A stretch of DNA of 64,000 nucleotides, from assembly GCF_001577835.2 (NCBI RefSeq), contig NC_029542.1, positions 2,899,336 through 2,963,335 on the forward strand, written 5' to 3'. This stretch comes from Coturnix japonica. Lineage: Eukaryota > Chordata > Aves > Galliformes > Phasianidae. The translations under genes and the position numbers were made by a program. Positions within the stretch are counted from its first letter, which is position 1; each line of letters begins with the position of its first letter. The notes under the pieces were generated by a model, which saw only the letters and a program-made list of their open reading frames with translations, ran no database searches and had not been told where the DNA came from. Of the stretch, positions 12,301 through 25,560 are shown one piece after another.

Positions 12301-13258
12301 AAAGGCTGACAGTGCTGAGCTCAAGGGGACACAACGCGCTTTGACATCGCTGTAGGGCACACATTCACACAGATCAATCTAACTGCAAATTGCACACCTG
12401 CTTGCCTCTTAGAAAGCCAGCCCTCCAGCAGCAAGGCAGAAGGCAGCAGCAGGTCGAGGAAGGAGAGGACAGCATTCACCAAGGAGCAGCTGCGGGAGCT
12501 GGAGGCAGAATTTGCCCATCACAATTACCTGACCAGGCTGAGGAGATATGAGATCGCCGTGAACCTGGACCTCACTGAGAGACAGGTACTCAAACCCCAC
12601 CCCTTGCTGCTTCTCCCTAATGCTATAACACTCCAGGGCTGTGCTGCAATGGCACAGAGGTGTATTACTCTGTAGGACATGGTTTTGTGGGCATAGTAGC
12701 ATTGGGTTGATTGTTGGACTTGGTGACTTTAGTGGTCTTTTCCAGCCTCATAATTCTATGATTTTAACATGAAAACTCCATGTTCTTTTAAAAGACATCC
12801 ATTAAAAACCTCTGTAAGCAGTTAATACTTGCAGTTCTGCTTCTCTAAACAAACAAAAAAGCCATTTGGGACACATCCTGAGCTGTTTGGAGGAGCCATT
12901 TGGAGCCATTTGGATTGCCAGGTATAGCTGATGAAGATGGATTCCAGGCAAAGCACTGTGCTATGCTGGCTGGTCTTTGAAACATCTGCCTGGAACACCT
13001 TCATTCAATAGAGAATGCTTAAACCTGGAAGGTTCCTTCCAGTTTTTTCTCTAGAATTCCTCAAAATACATCTATCGACACACAGGAATCAGCCTGCTGG
13101 AGGCAATAACTCATTATATCCTTTTCATCCTCCAGGTCAAAGTATGGTTCCAGAACAGAAGGATGAAGTGGAAGCGTGTTAAGGGTGGACAACCAGTGTC
13201 CCCCCCTGAGCCCGATGCAGAGGACGCTGACTCCACCACATCCCCCAGCTCTGAGTAG
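9328..13258 (+). CDS. MEOX1: Mesenchyme homeobox 1, 3 coding exons, 240 aa
   Basis: Coding exons are 9328-9754, 12413-12585 and 13136-13258. The junctions (TCAG|GTAGGT, TTAG|AAAG, ACAG|GTACTC, CCAG|GTCAAA) keep one frame. MEOX1 is an Antennapedia-like homeodomain transcription factor acting in the nucleus in somites, sclerotome and muscle precursors. The N-terminus (residues 1-20) has the family signature [17 protein letters not shown], and residues 157-216 form the homeodomain, with [38 protein letters not shown] and the recognition helix [13 protein letters not shown]. Splitting the homeodomain at Gln200/Val201 matches the family intron. The mammalian protein is about 254 aa; the His-rich stretch typical of MEOX2 is absent, which favours MEOX1. 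The start was chosen for the conserved N-terminus; an upstream in-frame Met at 9229 lacks similarity. The tail ends in the family-like SPSSE. Confidence 0.96.
9755..12412 (+). other. MEOX1 intron 1
   Basis: A 2.66-kb intron with GT-AG ends and phase 1. I see no transposon, no long simple repeat and no extra exon with consistent splicing. A two-copy CCCTAA word near 10877 is too short to be an interstitial telomere tract. Confidence 0.8.
12673..12767 (+). repeat. CR1 LINE 3' end in MEOX1 intron 2
   Basis: The words 'gggttgattgttggacttggtgac', 'ttagtggtcttttccagcctca' and the terminal ATTCTATGATT give the sense-strand CR1 3' end. It is a short 5'-truncated copy of about 95 bases lying 90 bases after the exon 2 donor, in the same orientation as the gene. 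It leaves the splice sites untouched. Confidence 0.85.
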
Positions 13259-14112
13259 TGCCATAAGGAGATGCTTGGAGAGGGTGTGACACTGCAGAAG
13301 GACACTGCAGCCCCATATGGTGGCCCTGTGGGTCACGGACTGAGAAGTGCGCAGTGCTGGAGCTGGTAGAGGAAAATGGAAAGCACAAAATAAGGCAAAG
13401 GAGAGCAGGACTTTGAGCTTTGTGTGAATGGGACTGTCTTACTGCCATAGGGTTACCTTTAGAAGAAAAAAAAATAAGAGAAAAAAAAAAAGAGAAAAAC
13501 CACTGTATATATAGCAGGAGTAATGCTGTTCAGGCTCCCAAATGCTTACCAAACGGCCCATGCGTCATTCCTATCCTTCCATTCTGGTTTGCTTCCATAT
13601 ATGATCTTCTCCACCTCTGAGAGTGTCCATCTGATTCCAGGACACTTTAAAGCCATTCTCAAAGCTGAAAGAGTGTATAAAAGCAGCTTTCTAGCATAGG
13701 ATGACCACAGGACCCAGACCTGCACACTCCTTTTCTTGCACACTGGTTCTCTTTCAATCCAAACCTGTAATATAATTAATGATTATGTTTTAGGAAAGCA
13801 TAGTGTCTGTTCCCATATCTTCTGTCTTTTTGTTTAATGTGTTCTAATGCAATTTTACCATATTTTAACCAGAACTCTACACTGGCATGTCATAGAATGG
13901 CTATTAAACATGATTTTCAGTATTCTCATATACTTGAAAGGTAACCATTATTTGCACCTATGGCACAGTTAGAACATCTTTATTCCTTCTCACTGTGATG
14001 CATTCCTCTTTGGTTTTAACCTGGTCTGCAGGTTTGCTGGATGTAAATTTACATATCTGCATGATAAAACAGATTATCAAAGGGCTGAATAAAGCTGTTT
14101 CAGTGGATAACT
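13259..14112 (+). other. Probable MEOX1 3' UTR
   Basis: The sequence after the stop is A/T-rich with an A-rich stretch near 13467-13500. It holds two possible polyadenylation signals, ATTAAA at 13903-13908 and AATAAA at 14088-14093. The second is the better match to the canonical hexamer and would give a 3' UTR of about 850 bases. Which site is used cannot be told from sequence. Confidence 0.5.
14088..14093 (+). terminator. Candidate MEOX1 poly(A) signal AATAAA
   Basis: A canonical hexamer lies about 830 bases after the MEOX1 stop, followed within 30 bases by a T-rich stretch (GCTGTTTCAG). It is a candidate only; the ATTAAA at 13903 is an alternative. Confidence 0.45.
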
Positions 14113-16203
14113 TTAGTACTACCCCAACAACTGTGTGGGCACACAGAGCTGGAATTGGGTTCCTCTTCTCCTTATGAGCTCTTAAGCCAACCCCAGGCAG
14201 CACCCACTGGGGTCTGGAAGTTTGTGAGCTGTTTATTTGGAGATGAAAACTTGGGGGCTCTTGGTGACCAACAGACCAACAGCAGCTCCTGGTCCAGAAA
14301 GCATCATGACTCGATAATGATAAATCTTCCCTTTCACAGAAGCTGCTAACAGAAGGGTATAGCAATCTAATTCACACAAGAGTGACCCAGTGGGATCTCT
14401 CTGGATACTGACCCATAACTACAACCCAGATCTTGTGCTGTGTTGGGCAGCTTTCACCCTGAACCATCTGCAACTTGGCTGCTTTGCAACTGGGCATCAA
14501 AGCCTCCAACCCCCAAATCCTTTTGGGTGGAAATAGTGTCAGGCGTTACAGTTTTCCCAAGGAGATGATGCAGTGCACCATCCAACCAGGTGTGTCAGGG
14601 AAGCTTTACAAGAGTCACTGGTGTTATTAAGTAGATTTGCAGCTAGCAGTTATTAGCAGTCAGCAGAGCTGATCCTGGCTGTGCCCAGCAATGAGATGGC
14701 TGTGCTATCAAATGATGATCTCCATAGCAGCTTTCATGCTGGCCTCAGCTGGTAACCCTCCAGGGGCTTTCAGAACTGAGCAATAAAGGTCATCTTTAAA
14801 CACTCCAAATGCTTTGGCATTTGAGGCAGACAGAGTAAACCCTCACGCGTATCACCAGAAGCAGCAAAGCAGCAGCCAAGGACTGACAGCATTGGTTATT
14901 TTTGTTTGGGATTGGGAAAAAAAACAACAAAAAACCCACAAAAAAAAAACCCACAAACATTTCTATTGGTCACTGATGGATTGAAACCACTGCATTTTAA
15001 ACAACACCCTCCAAGCACAGAGCACACCAACCCAAACAGCCATCCAGCAGACAAGACCTTAGGCAAGCTCCCATCCTTCCCACACATCCTGAAATCACTG
15101 CTGTGAACTGCACTGATGTCTGGGAGTTAGAACCCTGGTGGGGAAATTCCTCCTGGTTTATCACATCCCTGTGAAGCCCTGCAGGGCATTGCAACTAGAT
15201 GTGAACTTGGTTGCATCCAATGAGCAGCCCAGCCTTGGTGGAAAGATCAACCAAGTGAAATGCTCTTAGAATGCAAACAGTGGCATCAGCCTTTGGAAAT
15301 CATAATGCCTGGAGCAGCTCTCTCTGCCCCACACCTCCCACTGCTGCAAATCTGTCTGCCTGGAAGGAGTCCTCCTCTGTGGGATTACAAGCTGGTGAAA
15401 GGCTGGAGGAGAACAGACGTGCTCACAACTGCACTTTTCACCGAGGCTGGTCATAAAAGGCATCCAATAAAAACACGACACTTCCTTTTCCATAAGGTAT
15501 TACTTAAGTGGAGATGGCTGTATTTCATCATGGAGGCAGCAAAGTGAAAAATTGGAAGCAACAGCTCCGTTTCCCTTCAAACACTTTTTTAAGGCTATGA
15601 CATATCCTTGCTAATGTTTTCTTAAACCACCTGCTTGGACTTTTCCCTGACAGCACAAAAGGCAAAAGATGTGGGGAGAAGAGCAGTGCAGCACAGCAGC
15701 AAAGGTGTCTGAGTTGGCTGTTTGTAATGCAAAAGAGCTGTGATGTCTTCTCCAACTCCTCCAAGGGGCTCACTGCAGGGCGTATATATGATTTTATGTA
15801 TATAGATGTATGGATGTGTAGTGATAGAGCCATGTGAGAGCATTGCCCTGCAGCTCTCATACTTGGCATCTCCTTCTTACCAATCACAACAGCAATTGTG
15901 TGGATTCTTTTGGATTTAGAAGCTCTCTCCTCCCACCCCTTGAGGCCAAGTCTTGAGCTCAGCTTCTCCCATTCATTTTACGTTTTTCACTTCTATTACC
16001 ATTTAAATCCATTACTTCCTGGGTGTAGAGGAGTCATACATGGCATTAACCTCTGCTGAGGTGCTGCTGTGCTGTAGAAGCAACAATCCCCACCAATACA
16101 ATGGACAAAACCTAGCTTGCCATTTCTCTTTTTTTCACTGGATACACCTTATCATATGACCAGCAAAGCCTAATGTTTTGCTAAGGAGTGCAAAGGTTAA
16201 CAC

Positions 16204-16217
16204 ACACCAGATGGCAG
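16204..16217 (+). promoter_or_regulatory. CTCF-like motif
   Basis: ACACCAGATGGCAG matches 13 of 14 positions of the CTCF core (CCASYAGRKGGCRS); the first position differs. It is a motif match only. Confidence 0.3.
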
Positions 16218-16419
16218 AGAACCACGTTACTGGGGAGGCTGCAGAAACACTCAGCTGGAAACATCAGCATCAGGCCAGAGAGCTGGGGCAGAAGCATTGA
16301 AGTTCTGAGCATTTAAAACAGAAATACATGGTCTGAATGCATCCCCTGGAAGCTCAACCACTTCTTATACATCTCTAGAGCTGCCCAGTCTCATGCAGTA
16401 TGACATTTGCACAACATAG

Positions 16420-16500
16420 GGTTGTTAAGGTTGGGAAAGACCACTGAGATCATCAAGTCCAACCATCAGCCCACTGCCACCCCCCCACACACTGAACCAC
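16420..16500 (-). repeat. CR1 LINE 3' fragment
   Basis: 'gggttgttaaggttgggaaagacc', 'actgagatcatcaagtccaacc' and 'tcagcccactgccaccccc' are reverse-complement CR1 3'-end words. The terminal octamers are nearly gone and the right edge is approximate. It is a short, old copy. Confidence 0.75.
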
Positions 16501-19500
16501 ACGTCCCTGAGTACCACTGAGCATTTGAATGCATTGGGCTGGCAGCATCTGAAGCCCTCACTGAAGCTATGGACACTGTATTGATCTTCATAGGAAGGAC
16601 AATGGAAACAAAGTGCTCATGTTCAGCAGCAAATTGTTTTTTGAGGAGAAAACCACCATTTTCAGCATGAAAACAGAGGTCTTTGGAGTGGCCAGAGCTC
16701 CATCCAACCCCCTTTGTCACACTGCTATTGGCACCCAAGGCACACTGTCCCCTCTCCCCATTACTGCAGTCCCAAGCAGCTTCCAGCAGTCCTTCACATC
16801 CCCTCCAGCCCCCAAGAAGTGACTCATTCCCTCCAATTTGGGGACACAGAGACTTCATGCTGACCCCAACCATGTATGGGATGCCTGGCAGCTGTGTAAG
16901 AGTGGGATTTTCCTCCAGCTCCCACCATCAGAGTTGATGAGGAGAACCCTTAAACCCCACAGCACAGCCCCTATGTGACTAAAAACCAAAGCCTTCATTT
17001 GCACTGTCTGGAAAACTCACAAATCATTATAGTAATCACTTTACAGTCAGAGACAGTGAATGGGTCATAATGTACATGAGCAAAGCTTCCACATTCTGCA
17101 TCCGGCCCAATTCCCTATGCAGGGAGCCCAGCACACACAGCGGATCAGGGCAGCTTATGGAGCAGACACACCATTTTTTTCTGTCTTTCTGCTTTCTTCC
17201 CATCCTCTAGCACTGCTCCTATTGAGTTTCATCAGCCACTATCTTGTATTTTGGGTAATCCCCTTCCCCTGGGGACGGTGCACTGCCCCTTCAAGAAACA
17301 CTATATGTCTGTGTTAGAGACTGGACCTGAATGTTGGATCCATGCAGCACTTCTAAGCAGATAGACAGGAAATCCATTTTCTATCAGTGATTACAGTAGA
17401 AGGGCTTCTGTCTGAGTGGAGCTCGCCTGGTGTGGCTGTAAAACAATCCCAGCACTGGGCTATCACCTTTCAGCCCATATTTGTGAATTACGACAGGGCA
17501 GTTTCCATTGCAGCTCTGTTTGGGGCAGGTGTCTGCAGAGCCCTCCTTTCCCCATCCTTCCCCAGCACAATGCTGCTTTGTTTTAATTTCAGCACAAAGG
17601 AAGGGTGTTCATCCACCACCAGACTTCTACCCCGCTGCTCTCTCCCTCTATACTGTAATTTTTATTGTTATTATTATTGTTTTAATAACTTTTACACAAG
17701 GGTCAGCAGCTGGTTGCCCGGAAGCCCCATTGGGAACAGATTGCAAAGAGATAATGGGAGTGAGTAACAGAGAGAGTGGTGACTTCATACCATAGAGCAT
17801 TGAGTCATGTTTCAATCTTTCCTTTTTAAAGGAAAAAAATTAGAAGTTTTTCCAGCCTCCCTCTGTCACACTGCAGCCCTTGGGTTAGTGTAAGAAACAG
17901 AGAACACCTGAATAGGCACCAAGGCCATCTGGCAGCATTTAGGGTTTGATTCATTGGAAGACACCAATGCCTCACAGTTGTACTGCCACACACACACAGC
18001 AATTCCTCCTCATGGCAGTTTGTCAGCAGCTGAGCATCAGCCCAATAGTGCTATAGTGAAGCTGAAGATGGGAGAGACATCAGGAAAGGATCATTCCCTC
18101 CTTTCAGCTTTCCAAGTTAGCATAGACTCTAAATCACAGGCCTGCATTCATGTCAGTATATCCCAATGTATTTGTACATACCCTATACTCTCTCTTGCGT
18201 CTTCTAGCATGAAGAATGACAAAACTTGTAAAATAAGACCTCTCATTTCATAGAGCCAACAAAACAGACCTGTATCAAGCCTTTCCAACAGCCCTAATTT
18301 AACTGGATTGAGTTATAGCAAAGCTATAAAGTTCTATCAAGTTTCACCTTAAGAAATATATTTTCAGAAGAGAATGAAAGAGCGAGATGAGAAATTATCT
18401 GTCTCGCAGGAAAACACTTTAAACACATCTTCTCCCCCTGTTTATTTGCAGAGGAGAAGACAGACAACTGGGGAATGTTTTACATTACACAACGTAAGGG
18501 GTTGAGGCATTTCTGTCTGCACTGAAGACATGTTTATACTGTTGGGTTCCATTACAAATCTGTTTAATATCCTGTGAATGCTCGGAGTCCTTTGCACACT
18601 CCAGGCAGGAAGTCTTTAATGCACACACTGAGAAGACATTTCCAACTGTTCCAAGGCTAGACAAGGAAGCATGGAAAAAGTTATTCTATTGCAAGAAGCA
18701 AAATCTTCCTGCTCTTGTGCTTCTGCAAGGTTTGTTAAAAAAAGCTGCCCAGTCCCAGTAGTGTGTTCATTAAGTCAGAGACAGCCATAATGGAAGCAAA
18801 GAGCAGAAAGTGTTCCTATGATACCCGTTGTGTTTGGTGTTGTGGGTTTGGTGTCACCATGAGGCTTCAGCTGAGCACTAGGTCTGCATGGAACACTGTG
18901 AGGTTCCAGCTTAAAGAGATAACTTCAAGAACAGAGCAGTCCCCAGGTGTGCCCTCCTCCAACTATGAGATGCTGGAAGATCATTGGGAATTAAACCAGG
19001 ATTTCTGGAGCCCCAATGTGGTGGATCAGCAGCATCATCTTTCTTAATCTGATGGTGATATAAGGAGTGGCTCTACTTGAGATCAGCCTAACCTACTGCA
19101 TCTCACTACTGATGGTACACAGCCATTCCTTTTTATTATTAATTATGGCTGTGATAGCTTCTCTGTGGCATAAGCAATAAACAGAGAGAGCAGCAGGGCA
19201 GAAAACTGCACCTGAAGCTGAGGATGAAGCTGCAGGTATAGGGCACAGATTGTAAGGCACAAATTCATCCCTTGAAGATCAGCATCCTGGCACTGAGAAA
19301 AACAGCCACCCTTCCTTCACTGCTTTTTACATATCTGAAGAATATAAGTCACCATTTGGAAAACACAAGGGTAGTAATGTTGCATTTGGAATCTGTACAC
19401 AGCTTCAAATGTGAAACTTGGCTGCAATTTTCACTTTCCTTTAGTTTTTTAGGGCTAGCTTGACTAGCATTATTTTTAGGAGAAAAATGACCTCTCTTAT

Positions 19501-22500
19501 TACTGTCTTCTCTGCTGAAATTTCATTCTGTCTGTGCCAGAATCAAGATGAGGTGATGCCAAGAAATAGGATGAGCTCATCACATTGAACAGTATGAGTT
19601 TTCACAGATAAAAAGCAATGTTACACCGTCCAGAAGTAGACAGCGGTACACAACAGGGCTAAATGGCAGGTCATTCCCAATGGCAATTTAGAGCATCTCT
19701 TTTCCTCTTATCACACAGACCTTTTAAGCAGGAGGCTTCTGAGGTTTCAAGGCAATTGCTCTTGCTGGTGGGCCATCAAGAAGGGATCCAACTGCCCTTC
19801 TGCAGAGGTGGAACTTCCGACTGTTTGCCATCGTTGTACCATTACTGTGCTTTTATGGCAATAATAAACAAGCAAGATAAATGGCATTGATAAAAACAAC
19901 AGCGAGAACACTGAGCTATAAGAAAATTCTCTGGAATTTCCTGTTGCACCATTGCTTGGGCACGTGTACCAGATCATTCCATACAAGATGGGTGACCTGG
20001 CTGCCTCGGATTCTCATTCTATCTATTCCAAAATATAAATAAAATTTGGAGAAATGCTTTTCATCCATTCTTATTATGAATATGGATATATGTATTTTAA
20101 CTCTGCTGCCAGTCAGCCTTGGCTCTTCTTTAGGAAGCAATGGGAGGATATGGCCCATTCCCTCTCACAACAGGATCGGGGTCTCCCATGACTTTCCCTG
20201 TGGTGTCGGCTGTGGTGTCTCACTGACACAATGACCTCATTTGTTATGACTACCAAGAGCTGAGAGCAATGAAACGCAGGGTCTGCGATTAATTGGGGTC
20301 AGGTGGAGATGATTTATGATCCGAGGAATGCGCTCACTCCTGACGCTATCATACAAACAACAGTATCAACCCAACTTCGGAATCAAATTCAAGCTGGGAT
20401 TTCCAGAAAATGAGAAATAGCACAGAGAGACCTGAAAGAGGAGGTGGAATGGGGGCAGATGAGGCCAGATCTGGGCTGCAGAGCCTGCACCTTCTCTTCC
20501 CAGACTGTCAATCAACCCCCAAGTCCTGACTTATCACGATTCCGAGATGCTGCCAGCAGTGGGTCCACGCCAGGAAAATTTCATCTGTCTGGAATCCGAC
20601 AGGAAAAAAGAGGTTTGGAAGTTTCAGAGGAAGGTGGGATTTGGGCTGGTTGCAGTGCCTCTGTTTGCACTCCCCAGCTGGCTCCCGTTAGCAGCAGGCT
20701 CCCAGAGCAGCCCTGTCAAATGTGTTTTCCATCACTCGGGAACCTTGAGCTTGATCCTAAGATTGCTGTGCAGTGCAGCCCACTCTGTAGGATCTCGCAG
20801 TGGTTCCCCGTGCTCCTGCTAGGCATCCTTAATCTATAGCCTTGTCTTCTCTTGAGAAAAGCTGCTCTATCTTCAAACCCAAGACACTCAAGCTCCCTTC
20901 AGAGGTTAAACACATGTAACGAGATAATGAATTGATTCCACTTTATTCTGTTTTCCTTTATATATATATGTAGCACTGATGTTTCCCTTCCCAGTTACAC
21001 CATTCTTCCCTTCCTTACTCTGTGTCTCATTCTCCATTGCATGCAATGCAGCCATTTGAGCCCAATGCAACCACTGATGAATGCAAACTGGGCACCTCCA
21101 ATACCAAGAGGTGTCTCAACCAGCTTGGAAAGCCCAGCTGAGAACTGGAGCCCCACAGCCAACCCTACAAGCACCTCATCTCAGCAAACACACCACGCTG
21201 TCATTAGGGCAGCTACAAATGGCAGTGAGCTGACATCTTATGTGCAAGACTGCCAGCTACATGCACCCACTGTGCACTCTGGCAACATGCGCTGAGCATG
21301 AAACCATTGAGAGCCAATCTCCTGGAGAGGAAGCAGTCGTCTCCTGATAGTGTGCTGCTCTGAGACCTAAGTACCACACACACACACTGAAGATTTGGGT
21401 TTGTTCCCTTTACATTGCTTTGCTTTCATTCTTTATTTAATCTCCCTATTTTATTTTATTTTTGTTGCTGGAATTCAGATGAAACAACACATGGGCAGTA
21501 AAAGCACTAACAAAGATTGAGACCAAACTTCCCTTCTGCTCCTTCCAGAACACAGATCTCATTCCTTTTGGCTGGGAGGTGTCACACAGACAGTCTTGTA
21601 TTAATCTGGGGCTGTGATGCTGTTAGGAAAACCCTAAAACATTGTGGGGTACAGAGCTGAGCATCGGTGTTCCTTTAACCATCATATTCATGGGGACATA
21701 GAAGAGCATCTGTGCTTCTGGTTGAACCCAATCATCCTCAGATATTGGCTAAGTGCAGAGTATTAACCCTTTACCTGCCTCTGCCCTAATAGGGTCTTTT
21801 CATACAGTCCCATAGAGTTATGAACCCAAAAAGTGTGGAACTTCTTAGACAAAATGGATTATCACTTCAGAGGGGTGCAAAATGCTGTGTAAGAGCAGAA
21901 AATCACCATAAAAGATCAGTGCTGGGGGAGCTACAGGGTGTGTTAGACTTTGGCACTTTGGCACTTGCTGGGAAAACAGGAGGGCATCCCATCCAGCCAT
22001 CCCACACCCAGAGAACCCCAGCTCTGACACAGGGAAGCTGGGAATGTCACTTTGTCCCTATAAACCTTCCTGACCTTCTCTCATCTGTGGGATTGTTACT
22101 GGTTGCAGAGCGTGACAATAAATACATTTGGCAACGCTCCTGACTACCTGTAGTTTAACTCCCAACCAAGCAGCCCACAATAACATGGGGTATTTATTCA
22201 GCTGTGCCTCTCTGTGGATCCTGGGGAGGAAAGAGATGTTCTGGTCCCATTAATCACTTCATTCTTTGCTGGAGTAAACAGGAGGAGCCACAGGGGGTTG
22301 TCTTTGCACAGGGGGATCTGCAGTGCATGGGGTTTGCTGGAAGAGCTATAGAAGAGCACAAAGGTCCCTCTCTGGAATGAGGGGGAAATGGGTTGGGGTG
22401 ACTCGTGCCTTACCATCTTAAGAGATGGGAAATGAAGCACAAAACAGGAATGAGCAGCAGCCTGAGCAGAGCCTTTCTGTCCCTCCCAACACAACATCTT

Positions 22501-24547
22501 GCCTGGTACAACACATGCTGCACCCAGGGGAAGGACTGAAAATGTTTCTTAGCACACAGGCATTGAAAAGAGCATGGTTCAGCTCCCTCTGCTCCTCCCT
22601 GGGGAGTGAGGGCACACATGGGCTGCTGGAGCTCCTGGAATCCAGGGGCTCATGCATGGATTTTGGAACTCCCTGCTCTAAAATACCTTCATCTACAAGG
22701 CACAAAGGCTGACTCTGAGATGAGGACATCACAGATGCTTGAGTTCCACAGCCCACTCATGCTTAAACACCACTTTTCAGACCATCACAGGTGCTGTAAA
22801 GCAGGAGAGAGCCAGAACAGCTCTGAGCCCCAGCTCTGCTGGGCTGAACATCTGAGATGTGCCCATGCTGACATGCTCAAGGCCACTACCAATCCATGAG
22901 AGGAGGGTGAGCTGGCAGCATTTCTCAGGCACAGATCCACACCCATCTTAAATGTAATCCTCATAAAGCCAAAACAAGCTTTTCCCCCTCCCCTTCCTCT
23001 GAGCCTTCAAAAAGAATTAAACACCACTGACTGAATCAAAACAGCTTTGGAAAGGTGAATTTAAAACAAATTTCATATAAAGCACGTTGTGTTTGTGTAT
23101 ATTTAGGCTTGCAGTGCACCACATGCCAGTTTGGCTGGCAAAGCACAAGGCAGGTCCCATAGGGCTCCATTCAGAAAACATGGAGTGCTGTAAGGGGATG
23201 ACTCACTTCTTCCCCTTACTGAGCACCGGAGTCTTGCTGGCAAGTAGGAAGCTTGGCCGAGCACCAGGACTAAACAGTTTATGAAGAAAACAAGGTAAAA
23301 TCTGATAAAGTGGGAGCCTCTTTCAGAAAGTGCAGCTTTAATCTCACTCTTACTGCAGGCAGACAGGAACCTCAGCTCCCGCAGCTCTACAATATCCCAA
23401 TCCCAATGAAGTTGCTTTTGGAAATGTTTTCTCACATTGTAATTCTATGGATCTTCTTACTGCTTTTGAAATGGTTTTTTTGCCATCTCCTCGTGTTCAA
23501 AAGCCTTTATTTCTTTAATAAACCCAAGCAGAAAGGAAGGAAAGTCTGAGTTACCAACTAAGGAGTCAACAAAAGGGCTGAGCATCTGGAGGGGCTGATT
23601 TGCTATAGCACTTCCAACAGGTTTTAAATTGAATATATAGAAGCAGATCTGATACTTCTGCTTCCACCTGGATGTGTTGGCTTCCTTACTGCATATCATG
23701 TACAAGAATCAAGTCTGAGAACTGATCACAGTACAGCTCTGGATAATGCATGTTCTCAACTTATTTTGCATCACTGAATTTGTACATAGTAAATGGGGAT
23801 GGTGGATGATCTAAACCTTTCTGCGAAGTGCTTTGCAGGTTCCTTGAGCCAAATTAAGCTTAGCTGGAACTTAACACATGCCATAGTCTGAATCATTAGA
23901 TTTGCAGGATATCTGTGTCTTTCAAGATGCATTTCCCACTTTTGTTGTGATTTAACCATACCCCCACGTCTGTTGGATCCCTGTTTACTTTCTGACATGA
24001 GTGCTGTTCCATGACAAGAGGCAGTAGCAAGGCAGAGATTCTGCTTTCTGTCTTCCAGCCTTAACAATCACTGCTGTCCAAAGCCAGACAAAGGAGAGAA
24101 GAATTTGGGACCAAAAAAAACTTCAGCGGATGATCAAATATATAAATAGATCTTTTTTTCCACTGTAGTTTTGTGGGTCATGTTAAATGTAGGTGCCAAG
24201 AGACCCTTTACTTTGTTACACTCTTTTAGGTCCACCACATTCATCCTCCTTACTGCTCCAGGCTGAGGGTGCTGTGCTGATTGCTGGGCTGCCAACCAAC
24301 ATCAGCAGACAGAAACTGGCTGAGAGCTCCAGGTGTGCTGCAGATCACCGGGGAAAACGAGCTCAGAGCCCAACAAGGGGAACCAGGCACGGAGTCGGTG
24401 CTTACCAGCATCACTGGTGGGCGCTCTGCAGTTTCTCAGTGCAATCTGAACGCCTGACCCCACCACCCAAAGCTCCCTCTGCACACCTTCCATCCTACAG
24501 ACACTGCCCCACCAACGTGAGAGCATTTGGGAGCCGGGTTGTCTGTG

Positions 24548-24561
24548 TTGCCCTCTACTGG
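24548..24561 (-). promoter_or_regulatory. CTCF-like motif, minus orientation
   Basis: TTGCCCTCTACTGG matches 13 of 14 positions of the reverse CTCF core (SYGCCMYCTRSTGG), including the central CCCTCTACTGG. It lies in the MEOX1-ETV4 interval and could act as an insulator between the two. Binding is not shown by sequence alone. Confidence 0.4.
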
Positions 24562-25424
24562 GCTTCAGCAGGACGGATGGCTCCTCTGTCACCACAGGAT
24601 CTGGAGGGTTAAAAGTCTGCTGCAAGTTTTGTGGCTTCTTTCCAAAAGGTTTCGGTTAACACCAAAGGTCTCCTGATAGCTCAGTCGCTTTAATAGATTT
24701 TTCCCATTGACTTCTCACTTTATAGACTATCATTTCCTTTTCTGCAGGGGAGCTATTTTCTGGGTCACTGATCCAACTAGCTTAAAAGGGATTTCATTGA
24801 TTAGGTTTTATTGGTGGTTACTTCAGCTGTAATGGGACTAGTTGCTGGTACCTGCTAACAGCTGTGTGTCTGCTGTGCTACCCCAGCTCTGTGCAGCCTC
24901 CAGTGAAGTCTATGCTACCCTCCTGCAATAATTGAGTGCTTGCTAATGACCAGCACCTCCTTTACCTCCTTGCTAGCTCAGTTGCTTTTGTCCTTTCCCA
25001 TTTCAGCTGCTGACAGTCTCCCATTTGTCACACGTGGCACCGTGCTCCAGCAGCTCCAATCATCCCCCAGCCAATGAAACCAGCATCACCACCAGAGCTG
25101 CTAAAGCACCTTCTGTGCTTGTTTCGTTTTTGGGGGATTCAGTTCTAAAGCATTTCTGCTTCCTGCACTGCTGGAAGAGAAGGGGCTGGGTGCGACCTTG
25201 CAGCACCTGGCCTTGGGAGCTGGAAAAGAGGACAAGGAAATCCTCTATTTTATTTCCCAGAGGATGCAAGGAGAAGGAATGGAGGCCTGCAGACTGCTTG
25301 CTGCTCACTTTCCCCTTTCTCTGCAATCCATCTCCATAGATCCTGAGCACAAGTTTCTCTATTTGCTGTCACAACCGCTCTGCTACATTATAGCGAGATG
25401 ACAATCAATTAGCTGCCCACTCTA

Positions 25425-25560
25425 TCACAATAAAGAAGCCACCCAACCTTATATAACTCTTTTTAATTGTTTTCTTACATTATAACATTTTTGCTAAACT
25501 TATTCTGCCATAAGTTATATCATTTAATTTCTCAAAGTGCTAATAATTTAATTGCTTCCT
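25425..25560. other. AT-rich segment dense in homeodomain-type cores
   Basis: This non-repetitive AT-rich stretch carries several TAAT/ATTA cores (TTTTAATTGTTTTC, CATTTAATTTC, CTAATAATTTAATTGC). A CAATTAGC word lies just before it, near 25406. Composition and motif density are those of a homeodomain-bound enhancer, but AT-rich neutral DNA also yields such words. It is noted as a candidate regulatory element of MEOX1 or ETV4. Confidence 0.2.
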